Shown: positions 1 through 5,655 of the stretch, piece by piece
How positions within the stretch are numbered: position 1 is the first letter of the stretch
How the letters are laid out: each line of letters opens with the position of its first letter
Source of the DNA: Lachnospiraceae bacterium
Lineage (GTDB): Bacteria > Bacillota > Clostridia > Lachnospirales > Lachnospiraceae
DNA: 5,655 nucleotides
Direction of reading: 5' to 3'
NCBI GenBank assembly: GCA_003446735.1
Contig: DMCJ01000039.1
Span: 1-5,655 of the forward strand
Notes under the pieces: generated by a model
What the model was told of the DNA's origin: nothing
Database searches by the model: none
What the model saw: the letters and a program-made list of their open reading frames with translations, nothing else
Translations under genes and position numbers: made by a program

Positions 1-1598
1 CTCATCTTTCGTCCCTGCGAATCCCTGACAAGTCCGTGGAAGAGTACCGTCTTAAAAGGCTTTTCTCCCATCTGCTCAAATCCGGAGAATATCATCCTTA
101 TTACCCAGAAGAAGATGATATCATATCCCGTTACAAGCACGTCGGTAGGATAGAAATATTTAAGCTCTTCCGTCTGCTCGGGCCATCCCAAAGTCGAGAA
201 GGGCCAGAGCGCCGATGAAAACCATGTATCAAGTGTATCGGGATCCTGCGTAAAATGTGTGCCTCCGCACTTGGGGCATTTCTCCGGCATCGCCTTTGCA
301 ACAACGGTTTCCTTACAGTCGTCGCAGTAATAAGCCGGGATCCTGTGACCCCACCAGAGCTGCCTGCTTATACACCAGTCGCGGATATTGTCCGTCCAGT
401 TAAAATATGTCTTTTCCATTCGGGGCGGAACGAGTTTGATATCGCCTTCCTTAACCGCTTTAACGGCAGGCTTTATAAGCTCATCCATCTTAACGAACCA
501 CTGCTCTTTTACAAGGGGCTCTACCGTGGTACCGCATCGATCGTGTGTACCTACGTTGTGACTGTAGTCTTCGATCTTAACAAGGAGGCCCTGCTTATCA
601 AGCTCTTCTACGATGGCCTTTCTTGCTTCATAACGGTCCATGCCGTTATATATGCCGCCGTTTTCATTTATCGTGGCATCGTCGTTTAATATGTTTACGA
701 TGGGAAGGTCATGACGCTTGCCCACCTCAAAGTCGTTAGGGTCGTGGCCGGGTGTGATCTTAACTACACCGGTACCGAATTCCATATCTACGTATGTATC
801 CTCAACAACGGGTATGGGCTTATTGACTATGGGGAGCCATACGCTCTTTCCGTGAAGGGATGTATATCTCTCATCGTCGGGATGAACCGCAACGGCCGTA
901 TCACCGAGCATGGTCTCGGGACGGGTGGTCGCAAATGTTAAAAACTCGGTCTTGCTGGGCTCTCCGTTTTCGTCAACCAGAGGGTATTTGATATGCCATA
1001 AATGGCCGGCCTGCTCCTCGTATTCAACCTCGGCATCGGATATGGATGTGTTACATACGGGACACCAGTTGATTATCCTTGCGCCCTTATATATCCAGCC
1101 TTTTTCATGCATCTTGCAGAAGACTTCGGTAACTGCCTTATTGCAGCCCTCGTCCATCGTAAAACGCTCTCTGTCCCAGTCACAGGAGGATCCCATGCGC
1201 TTAAGCTGCTCGATTATCCTGCCGCCGTATTCCTTTTTCCATTCCCAGGCTCTTTCCAGGAACTTTTCTCTTCCGAGGTCGTGCTTATCGATACCTTCCT
1301 TTTTTAAGGTCTCGATGATGCGGACTTCGGTAGCGATCGAAGCATGGTCGGTACCCGGCTGCCAGAGTGCATTATATCCCTGCATCCTTTTAAAACGGAT
1401 AAGGATATCCTGCATCGTATTGTCAAGCGCATGTCCCATATGAAGCTGGCCCGTGATATTGGGCGGCGGGATCACTATGGTAAAAGGCTTTTTTGAATGG
1501 TCCACTTCCGCGTGGAAGTATTTCTTTTCCTCCCAGTTTTTATAGATGCGGTCCTCAAGACCGTGGGGGTTGTAAGTTTTGTCAAGTGTCTGTCGCAT
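1..1598 (-). CDS. valS: Valyl-tRNA synthetase, N-terminal 532 codons (3' end beyond window)
   Basis: Class I aminoacyl-tRNA synthetase that attaches valine to tRNA-Val using ATP, in the cytosol. I translated the minus strand from the ATG at 1598-1596 and the frame stays open to the window edge. Seen: the HIGH-type signature HMGH (residues 53-56, preceded by PPPNITG), GTDHASIATE (82-91), the CP1 editing domain with TTRPET (224-229) and GTGVVKITPGHDPNDF (275-290, with K280, D286 and D289 as the expected editing-pocket residues), SRQLWWGHRIP (411-421) and DTWFSSALWPFSTLGWP (458 onward). CxxC pairs at C179/C182 and C425/C428 with C441/C444 look like zinc knuckles; H352 or C355 may complete the first site (inference). 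The window ends at GRKM, the start of the KMSKS loop, so about 350 residues (rest of the catalytic core, anticodon-binding domain, C-terminal coiled coil) lie outside. The start is supported by AGGAAG 8 nt upstream. It is divergent from the plus-strand trio. Confidence 0.97.
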   Translation of the reverse strand, partial: MRQTLDKTYNPHGLEDRIYKNWEEKKYFHAEVDHSKKPFTIVIPPPNITGQLHMGHALDNTMQDILIRFKRMQGYNALWQPGTDHASIATEVRIIETLKKEGIDKHDLGREKFLERAWEWKKEYGGRIIEQLKRMGSSCDWDRERFTMDEGCNKAVTEVFCKMHEKGWIYKGARIINWCPVCNTSISDAEVEYEEQAGHLWHIKYPLVDENGEPSKTEFLTFATTRPETMLGDTAVAVHPDDERYTSLHGKSVWLPIVNKPIPVVEDTYVDMEFGTGVVKITPGHDPNDFEVGKRHDLPIVNILNDDATINENGGIYNGMDRYEARKAIVEELDKQGLLVKIEDYSHNVGTHDRCGTTVEPLVKEQWFVKMDELIKPAVKAVKEGDIKLVPPRMEKTYFNWTDNIRDWCISRQLWWGHRIPAYYCDDCKETVVAKAMPEKCPKCGGTHFTQDPDTLDTWFSSALWPFSTLGWPEQTEELKYFYPTDVLVTGYDIIFFWVIRMIFSGFEQMGEKPFKTVLFHGLVRDSQGRKM

Positions 1599-1606
1599 TT
1601 CTCAGT

Positions 1607-1612
1607 CTTCCT
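1607..1612 (-). promoter_or_regulatory. Ribosome binding site of valS
   Basis: On the minus strand AGGAAG lies 8 nt before the valS ATG. It is a moderate match to the anti-Shine-Dalgarno sequence and fixes the start codon. No in-frame upstream alternative has a better site. Confidence 0.6.
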
Positions 1613-1639
1613 GTCTTTTTTCATAATTATACGAAATAT

Positions 1640-1648
1640 ATTATAGCA
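1640..1648 (-). promoter_or_regulatory. Predicted valS promoter (extended -10)
   Basis: On the minus strand the sequence TGC-TATAAT is a perfect -10 hexamer (1645-1640) with an extended -10 TGn element (1648-1646). The -35 region 17 bp upstream is only a T-run (about 1668-1663), a poor match to TTGACA, which is common for extended -10 promoters. Transcription would start near 1633, giving a leader of about 35 nt. A second TATAAT (1631-1626) lies downstream but lacks both a TGn element and a good -35. Prediction only. Confidence 0.6.
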
Positions 1649-1690
1649 CAACCACCTTGATAAAAAAAGCCCTTTATATCAGTATTTTGT

Positions 1691-1719
1691 TTGCTTTATG
1701 ACCGCTTTTATGGTAAAAT
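1691..1719 (+). promoter_or_regulatory. Predicted sigma-A-type promoter of the plus-strand trio
   Basis: TTGCTT (1691-1696, 3 of 6 matches to the -35 consensus), a 17-bp spacer and TAAAAT (1714-1719, 5 of 6 matches to the -10 consensus), with TGG directly before the -10 forming an extended -10. Transcription would start near 1726, leaving a leader of about 18 nt that contains the GGAGG site of the first gene. Its -35 is about 22-28 bp from the T-run upstream of the divergent valS promoter. Prediction only. Confidence 0.65.
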
Positions 1720-1743
1720 GTTATTAACTATCGGAGGAAAACA

Positions 1744-2148
1744 ATGGAAACTGGTCCCGGCCCTTACCGGATGCCGCCCCACAAACAATATTTTAACAAC
1801 GTATTCTTATCGGCGGCTTTGACCTGTGCAGGCATTTCCGTTGTTATGATGTGTTTACCGTTCGCAAGTATTTTCTTTGCTTCACTTGGGATGTTATTTG
1901 CCATCCTCTCCAAAGAAAGAGAGCTTGTGATGAGACCCGCGGCACTTATCGCTGTCGGTACATGCATGACGACCATCACCTTCAGTGTCCTGCTCACGAT
2001 ATTCTCGGTATGGTTTGTTTTAAACAATCCCGAGCAGCACGAGCAGCTTAACAAGATATATCTCGATTCCACGGGTGTATCCTTTGACGACCAGGTTAAT
2101 GAGCTTTTTGAGTCCTTTGGCATAAAGGACGTTGATATAGGGAAGTGA
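1744..2148 (+). CDS. Small hypothetical membrane protein (134 aa)
   Basis: I do not recognise a named family with certainty. Residues 1-18 are a short polar, proline-rich N-terminus. Residues 20-56 form a long hydrophobic stretch that is either one helix or a tight pair (20-37 and 39-55) ending in AILSKERE. Residues 65-93 form another hydrophobic helix. The polar tail (94-134) contains SFDDQVNELFESFG, probably an amphipathic helix. The pattern of a hydrophobic hairpin, 'lgxlFAILSKxxE', then a second hydrophobic segment resembles small DUF4190-like membrane proteins common in Lachnospiraceae (inference by pattern, not by search). The start is well supported: GGAGG at 1733-1737, 6 nt before the ATG, and a promoter directly upstream. 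It is the first gene of a three-gene cluster; the next starts 4 nt after its TGA. An antisense open frame over the same bases is regarded as a shadow. Confidence 0.85.
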   Translation: METGPGPYRMPPHKQYFNNVFLSAALTCAGISVVMMCLPFASIFFASLGMLFAILSKERELVMRPAALIAVGTCMTTITFSVLLTIFSVWFVLNNPEQHEQLNKIYLDSTGVSFDDQVNELFESFGIKDVDIGK

Positions 2149-2152
2149 TCAT

Positions 2153-2671
2153 ATGTCGATGTCGATCGGAAGTTTATACGGAGCGATGAGCGCAGGGATA
2201 GGCTACTATCCCATGGGCGGTATTTCGCCTGCCGAAGATGCCGATAAAGCCGGAAAGCCGATACTTAACCCCGGCGAGTCCGACAAGATAAAGCCCGGTG
2301 CCAGATCATCACCGGCAGAATGCAAGACCTGCGCCGAGAGAAAATATCAGGACGGATCCGATGAGATGGTCTCCTTTAAGAGCGCATCCCACATCTCCCC
2401 CGAAGCAGCGCCCGCTGCAGTAAGGGGTCACGAAGGGGAGCACGTTTCCAACGCTTATAAAAAAGCCTCCGAAAAAGGCGGCAAAGTTCTTCAGGCAAGC
2501 GTTGCGATCCACACGAGCATCTGTCCCGAGTGCGGCCGTTCCTATGTTTCGGGCGGTACGACGACGACAAAGATAAGCTATCCCGGCGAGGAGAAGAGCA
2601 AATATCAGCAGGAGAGAAAGGCCCTGCAAAGAGACGCTTTGGTAGGCGCCAATTTTGATAAAAAGGTTTGA
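2153..2671 (+). CDS. SprA-related family protein, putative HExxH metalloprotease (172 aa)
   Basis: Recognised from memory as the SprA-related family (Pfam PF12118 type), whose biochemical role is unknown. Seen: a variable Gly/Ser/Met-rich N-terminus (1-25), a Pro/Lys-rich linker, then the family core with CKTC (57-60), RKYQDGSDE (63-71), SASHISPEAA (77-86), HEGEH (93-97), AIHTSICPECGRSYVSGGTT (118-137) and a Lys/Gln-rich tail (147-172). HEGEH fits the zincin HExxH pattern, so metallopeptidase activity is possible but unproven. The two CxxC pairs (57/60 and 124/127) could hold a structural zinc or form disulfides. I see no signal peptide or membrane helix, so it is probably cytosolic unless secreted by another route. 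AGGGAAG (2139-2145), 7 nt before the ATG, lies within the end of the preceding gene, suggesting translational coupling. An antisense open frame at 2309-2878 is judged a shadow. Confidence 0.9.
   Translation: MSMSIGSLYGAMSAGIGYYPMGGISPAEDADKAGKPILNPGESDKIKPGARSSPAECKTCAERKYQDGSDEMVSFKSASHISPEAAPAAVRGHEGEHVSNAYKKASEKGGKVLQASVAIHTSICPECGRSYVSGGTTTTKISYPGEEKSKYQQERKALQRDALVGANFDKKV
2661..2666 (+). promoter_or_regulatory. Ribosome binding site that decides the DUF975 gene start
   Basis: AAAAGG sits 6 nt before the ATG at 2673, inside the last codons of the SprA-related gene. An earlier in-frame ATG at 2655 has only a poor and more distant purine tract (TAGG near 2643). The predicted start is therefore 2673, one base after the upstream TGA (2669-2671), which favours coupled translation. 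Confidence 0.55.
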
Positions 2672-2672
2672 T

Positions 2673-3437
2673 ATGAAGATTAATTCAGCCCGCCTTAAAG
2701 CACAGGCGAGAGGACATTTATCCGGGAGGTATCTTGCACTGATAGTGGCTTTTATAATGGCCAACGTCATTACGAACCTCCCGTCAATGCTGTTAGGATA
2801 CAATTTCCCCACAAGGACCGGGACGACCGTACTCATCGAATTCGCGGTCTCTTTTCTTGTGTATCTGATCTCCTGCATCTTTGTTGTGGGACAGGATCAT
2901 ATATGCCTTCTTTACGCAAGGGATAAGGCGATGATCCCCGTATCAGAGATGTGGTTCGGATTTAAAAATCATGCCGACGACACGATAAAGATCACAGTTA
3001 CGGTCTTTCTGAGATATGTTACGACAGGGCTTCCGTTCTTTGCCCTTCTTTATTACTACCGCTATAAAAATCCCGTTGATTATGCTTTGGCTCTTGTTAT
3101 CGTAAGCGGAGTGATAACAGCGATCATCTGGATAAGGATCGCCCTTTCCTACAGTCTTTCCTATTTCATCCTGCTTGATTTTCCTTCAAAGAATACGAAA
3201 GAGATACTTGATATGAGCCGTGATATGACAAAAAGCCGCATGTGGCAGTTATTCTGCCTCATCTGCAGCTTTATCGGTGTTTACGTTCTTGGCCTTTTGT
3301 CATTTGGCATCGGACTTTTATGGGTCCGTCCTTACATCCGCATGACGCTGACCGAATTTTATTTAAATCTCCTGCCCGGAAAGCAGGTCCTTGACATAAC
3401 GGTCGATGACTCCACTTCTCTTAACAACGGATCTTAA
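2673..3437 (+). CDS. DUF975 family multi-pass membrane protein (254 aa)
   Basis: An integral membrane protein of the DUF975 family (Pfam PF06161 type), function unknown, widespread in Firmicutes. The N-terminus MKINSARLKAQARGHLSGRY matches the family's amphipathic lead-in before the first helix. Hydrophobic segments at roughly 19-41, 52-73, 105-129, 136-156 and 193-215 suggest five membrane helices, with a further semi-polar stretch at 157-169. The C-terminal hallmark is clear: SYSLSYFILLD (159-169), then EILDMSRDMTKSRMWQLF (177-194), then GIGLLWVRPYIRMTLTEFY (212-230). An in-frame ATG six codons upstream (2655) would give 260 aa and overlap the previous gene by 17 nt. I prefer 2673 because of its ribosome binding site and because family members usually begin at this Lys/Ser-rich segment. 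It is the last gene of the trio; its TAA is 5 bp from the convergent prfB stop. Confidence 0.9.
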   Translation: MKINSARLKAQARGHLSGRYLALIVAFIMANVITNLPSMLLGYNFPTRTGTTVLIEFAVSFLVYLISCIFVVGQDHICLLYARDKAMIPVSEMWFGFKNHADDTIKITVTVFLRYVTTGLPFFALLYYYRYKNPVDYALALVIVSGVITAIIWIRIALSYSLSYFILLDFPSKNTKEILDMSRDMTKSRMWQLFCLICSFIGVYVLGLLSFGIGLLWVRPYIRMTLTEFYLNLLPGKQVLDITVDDSTSLNNGS

Positions 3438-3446
3438 GAGGCTTAA
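3434..3446. repeat. Small inverted repeat spanning the convergent stop codons
   Basis: TTAAG-AGG-CTTAA is a 5-bp stem with a 3-nt loop that contains the TAA stops of both the DUF975 gene (3435-3437) and prfB (3445-3443 on the minus strand). It has no GC-rich stem and no T-tract on either strand, so it is not a convincing terminator. It may simply reflect two TAA stops facing each other. Confidence 0.3.
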
Positions 3447-4579
3447 TCATCCGCGGAAACATTTCTGGCAGGTCTTCCGTTCGCATTCCATCTTAAATAT
3501 GAATTGATGAAAGGATCGAGCGCTCCGTCCATAACGGCGCCCACGTTTGATATCTTTTCACCTGTACGAAGATCTGTTATGAGCTTATAGGGCTGCATGA
3601 CATAAGAACGAATCTGGTTGCCCCAGCCTATATCGGTAAGCTCGCCTCTGATATCGGAAAGCTTTTCGGCATTTGCTTCTTTCTTTAACATATAGAGCTT
3701 TGCCTTTAACATCTGCATGGCCTTGTCCTTGTTCTGGAACTGACTTCTCTCATTCTGACACTGGACTACGATGCCTGTAGGGATATGCGTGATCCTTATA
3801 GCCGAAGATGTCTTGTTGATATGCTGACCACCGGCACCGGACGAACGATATGTATCGATACGAAGATCATCTTCATTTATATCCACATCAAGGTCTTCTT
3901 CTATATCGGGCATGACATCGAGCGAAACAAATGATGTCTGGCGCTTTCCCTGTGCATTAAAAGGTGATATCCTTACAAGCCTGTGTACGCCTTTTTCACT
4001 CTTTAAATAGCCGTATGCGTTCTCGCCGTTTATCTGGAAAGTCACGGACTTTATACCGGCTTCGTCACCGTCCAATAAATCCAGTACCTCTATCGAATAA
4101 CCCTTCTTTTCTGCCCACCTGGTATACATACGATAAAGCATGGATGCCCAGTCGCAGCTCTCCGTTCCGCCGGCACCCGCATTTAATCTAAGGATGGCAT
4201 TATCTCTGTCATATTCCTCACACAGAAGAGTCTTTATCCTGATATCTTCGAGTGTCTGTATGAAATCATCGAATTCTTCCCTTATCTCCGCAACGGTATC
4301 GGGATCTTCTTCCTCATATCCGAGCTCTATTAAAGTCTCGATGTCTTCATACTGTCCGCTTAATTTCTTATATGTCTCTATATCGTCTTTTTTGCTTTTT
4401 AATTCGGCAGAAAGCTTCTGCGCCTTTTCGGCATCATTCCAGAAATCAGGCTGCTCCATGAGCTTTTCAAGCTCCTCGACGCGCTGCTCTTTAGAGCCTA
4501 AGTCAAGGGACGCTTTTATCTCATCAAGGGGCTCCTTGTATCCGGAAAGCTCCTGCTTCATCTGATCAAGTTCGACCAT
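3443..4579 (-). CDS. prfB: Peptide chain release factor 2 (378 aa, no frameshift)
   Basis: Recognises UAA and UGA in the ribosomal A site and triggers hydrolysis of peptidyl-tRNA. Seen: an N-terminal helical domain (1-115) with ELEKLMEQPDFWND (36-49), RLNAGAGGTESCDWASMLYRM (131 onward), the RF2-specific stop-recognition tripeptide SPF (205-207; RF1 would have PxT) and the catalytic GGQ (250-252) in SSGAGGQHINKT. S246 occupies the position before the GGQ loop that is Ala or Thr in E. coli strains. The C-terminal domain ends with IGWGNQIRSYV (317-327) and a short extra tail, making the protein slightly longer than the 365-residue E. coli RF2. The start is set by GGAG (4590-4587), 7 nt upstream. 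It lies 29 nt downstream of secA, an arrangement known from Bacillus. The usual programmed frameshift site is absent: codons 24-26 read TCC-CTT-GAC in one continuous frame. Confidence 0.97.
   Translation of the reverse strand: MVELDQMKQELSGYKEPLDEIKASLDLGSKEQRVEELEKLMEQPDFWNDAEKAQKLSAELKSKKDDIETYKKLSGQYEDIETLIELGYEEEDPDTVAEIREEFDDFIQTLEDIRIKTLLCEEYDRDNAILRLNAGAGGTESCDWASMLYRMYTRWAEKKGYSIEVLDLLDGDEAGIKSVTFQINGENAYGYLKSEKGVHRLVRISPFNAQGKRQTSFVSLDVMPDIEEDLDVDINEDDLRIDTYRSSGAGGQHINKTSSAIRITHIPTGIVVQCQNERSQFQNKDKAMQMLKAKLYMLKKEANAEKLSDIRGELTDIGWGNQIRSYVMQPYKLITDLRTGEKISNVGAVMDGALDPFINSYLRWNANGRPARNVSADD
4502..4507 (-). other. Relic of the prfB frameshift site (CTT-GAC, in frame)
   Basis: In many bacteria codons 25-26 of prfB are CTT-TGA-C, and a +1 shift at the UGA is needed to make full-length RF2. 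Here codon 25 is CTT and codon 26 is GAC, exactly at the Leu25-Asp26 junction, with one T fewer. The SD-like AGGGGG that normally stimulates the shift a few bases upstream is also missing (the upstream bases read AAAGCGTCC). The site is therefore non-functional, and RF2 is made by standard decoding. Confidence 0.8.
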
Positions 4580-4608
4580 GTTGATTCTCCAAATAATGTA
4601 ATATCGGT

Positions 4609-5655
4609 TTACGCGCCCATACGTCCGTGGCAGTTTTTGTATTTCTTACCGCTTCCGCAAGGACATGGATCGTTGGGATATATCTTGGCTGCCGCTCTCT
4701 TCTGAGGAGTCTTTACAGCCGAATCGTCCTTATTGGTACCGGTAACCTCGGCTACCTGCTCTCTTTCCACTTTCTGCTCAACGCGGACTGCGAATAAGAG
4801 CCTTACAGTATCTTCTTTGATATTCTCTGTCATCGCATCGAACATCTCATATGCGTTCATCTTATATTCGACGATGGGGTCTCTCTGTCCGTATGCGGCA
4901 AGACCTACACCCTGACGCAGCTGATCCATATCGTCGATATGTGTCATCCACTTTCTGTCTATGACCTTAAGAAGGACGACTCTCTCGACTTCACGCATGG
5001 CCTCATCGGTAGGGAATTCGGCTTCCTTCTTTTCATAGAGTTTTATCGCTTCTTCCTTTAACTGATGAAGGAATTCATTCTTTTTAAGTCCCTTAACATC
5101 CTCGGCGTGATAGTGCTTAATGGGGATAATGGATCCAAGCACATTTGTAAGCTCGGCAAAATCCCATTCTTCCGAAGGACCGTCATCGGGTATCACCATA
5201 TTTACGGAATTCTCAACAAGATCGGTTATCATCTTTATGATAACGTCTCTCATGCTCTCTCCGTCAAGAACCCTTCTTCTTTCGGCATAGATTATCTCTC
5301 TCTGCTCATTTGCCACCTGATCGTAGTCAAGGAGGGTCTTACGTATTCCGTAGTTATTGCTCTCTATCTTCTTCTGGGCGGTCTCAATGGCCTTGGTGAG
5401 CATGCTGTGCTCGATCTCCTGTCCCTCGGGAATACCGAGAGCATTAAACATGGAGATCATCCTCTCGGAACCGAACAGCCTCATAAGGTCATCCTCAAGC
5501 GAGATGAAGAAACGGCTCTCACCGGGATCACCCTGACGGCCGGAACGACCACGGAGCTGATTATCTATACGCCTTGATTCGTGACGCTCCGTACCTACTA
5601 TCTTAAGTCCGCCTGCTTCTTTTGCTTCATCGTCAAGCTTGATATCGGTACCACG
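4609..5655 (-). CDS. secA: Preprotein translocase ATPase SecA, C-terminal 348 codons (5' end beyond window)
   Basis: ATP-driven motor that pushes unfolded preproteins through the SecYEG channel at the inner face of the membrane. The frame is open from the right edge to the TAA at 4611-4609. Seen, numbering from the edge: RGTDIKL (1-7) of nucleotide-binding domain 2, RGRSGRQGDPGESRFF (35-50, helicase motif VI with the arginine finger), then the helical scaffold and wing domains with IRKTLLDYDQVANEQRE and WMTHIDDMDQLRQGVGLAAYGQRDP (the two-helix-finger region). A variable lysine-rich linker follows, then the SecC-type zinc motif at the end with C331, C333, C342 and H343, which binds SecB or phospholipid in other bacteria. 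About 490 N-terminal residues (Walker A/B, preprotein cross-linking domain) lie outside the window, fitting a total near 840 residues as in B. subtilis. The internal ATG at 5484 is not the start, because motifs V and VI lie upstream of it in the same frame. It is likely co-transcribed with prfB. Confidence 0.97.
   Translation of the reverse strand, partial: RGTDIKLDDEAKEAGGLKIVGTERHESRRIDNQLRGRSGRQGDPGESRFFISLEDDLMRLFGSERMISMFNALGIPEGQEIEHSMLTKAIETAQKKIESNNYGIRKTLLDYDQVANEQREIIYAERRRVLDGESMRDVIIKMITDLVENSVNMVIPDDGPSEEWDFAELTNVLGSIIPIKHYHAEDVKGLKKNEFLHQLKEEAIKLYEKKEAEFPTDEAMREVERVVLLKVIDRKWMTHIDDMDQLRQGVGLAAYGQRDPIVEYKMNAYEMFDAMTENIKEDTVRLLFAVRVEQKVEREQVAEVTGTNKDDSAVKTPQKRAAAKIYPNDPCPCGSGKKYKNCHGRMGA

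Noticed and set aside
1..5. valS appears truncated in the KMSKS loop
   Set aside because: The break coincides exactly with the window edge, so it is a cut of the window and not a biological truncation.
255..1443. Several plus-strand open frames (255-689, 711-941, 910-1443, 1002-1307)
   Set aside because: All lie antisense to the continuous valS reading frame, which carries clear family motifs; their translations show no recognisable domain.
1626..1631. Second TATAAT on the minus strand upstream of valS
   Set aside because: It lacks a TGn extension and a reasonable -35 at 16-18 bp; the region is AT-rich, so a chance match is likely. The TGC-TATAAT at 1648-1640 is better.
1623..1642. AT-rich palindromes ATAATTAT and AATATATT in the valS leader
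   Set aside because: Short, low-complexity and overlapping promoter-like AT tracts; no evidence for an operator.
1651..1659. AAGGTGG on the minus strand, reminiscent of the T-box core AGGGTGG
   Set aside because: It lies upstream of the predicted valS -10 and would not be in the transcript; the rest of the T-box consensus and a terminator hairpin are missing.
1764..2878. Minus-strand open frames of 119 and 189 codons (1764-2123 and 2309-2878)
   Set aside because: They are antisense to the plus-strand trio; the sense proteins have family motifs and good ribosome sites, while these have neither.
3964..5577. Plus-strand open frames opposite prfB and secA (3964-4191, 4140-4565, 4733-4915, 5065-5577)
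   Set aside because: Shadows of the two well-identified minus-strand genes; low-complexity Ser/Leu-rich translations with no domain.

Overview
The window looks like ordinary chromosomal DNA from a Gram-positive anaerobe of the class Clostridia, most likely Lachnospiraceae or a close relative. This is inferred from four things: the secA-prfB gene order typical of Firmicutes, a valyl-tRNA synthetase of clostridial flavour (GTDHASIATE, CGTTVEP), the presence of SprA-related and DUF975 proteins, and clear AGGAGG-type ribosome binding sites with sigma-A-like extended -10 promoters. Base composition looks intermediate rather than strongly AT-rich. No search was possible, so the genus is not assigned.

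The layout is housekeeping, accessory, housekeeping. Bases 1-1598 (minus strand) hold the first 532 codons of valS, cut by the window edge inside the KMSKS loop. Bases 1599-1743 are a short divergent intergenic region with one promoter for valS and one for the plus-strand genes. Bases 1744-3437 (plus strand) hold three tightly packed genes with spacings of 4 and 1 nt: a small two- or three-helix membrane protein, an SprA-related protein with an HExxH motif and two CxxC pairs, and a DUF975 multi-pass membrane protein. Bases 3443-4579 (minus) are a complete prfB (peptide chain release factor 2). Bases 4609-5655 (minus) are the C-terminal 348 codons of secA, 29 nt upstream of prfB and almost certainly co-transcribed with it.

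The flanking genes serve protein synthesis and export: ValRS charges tRNA-Val, RF2 terminates translation at UGA/UAA, and SecA drives post-translational secretion. RF2 is encoded in one uninterrupted frame. The place where many bacteria have the autoregulatory +1 frameshift reads CTT-GAC, so the feedback loop appears to be lost. The plus-strand trio has no assigned function; its tight packing suggests a shared, probably membrane-associated role. I see no mobile element, CRISPR array, RNA gene or convincing new system. The trio is the only part that is functionally open. No gene-free stretch exceeds about 145 bases.
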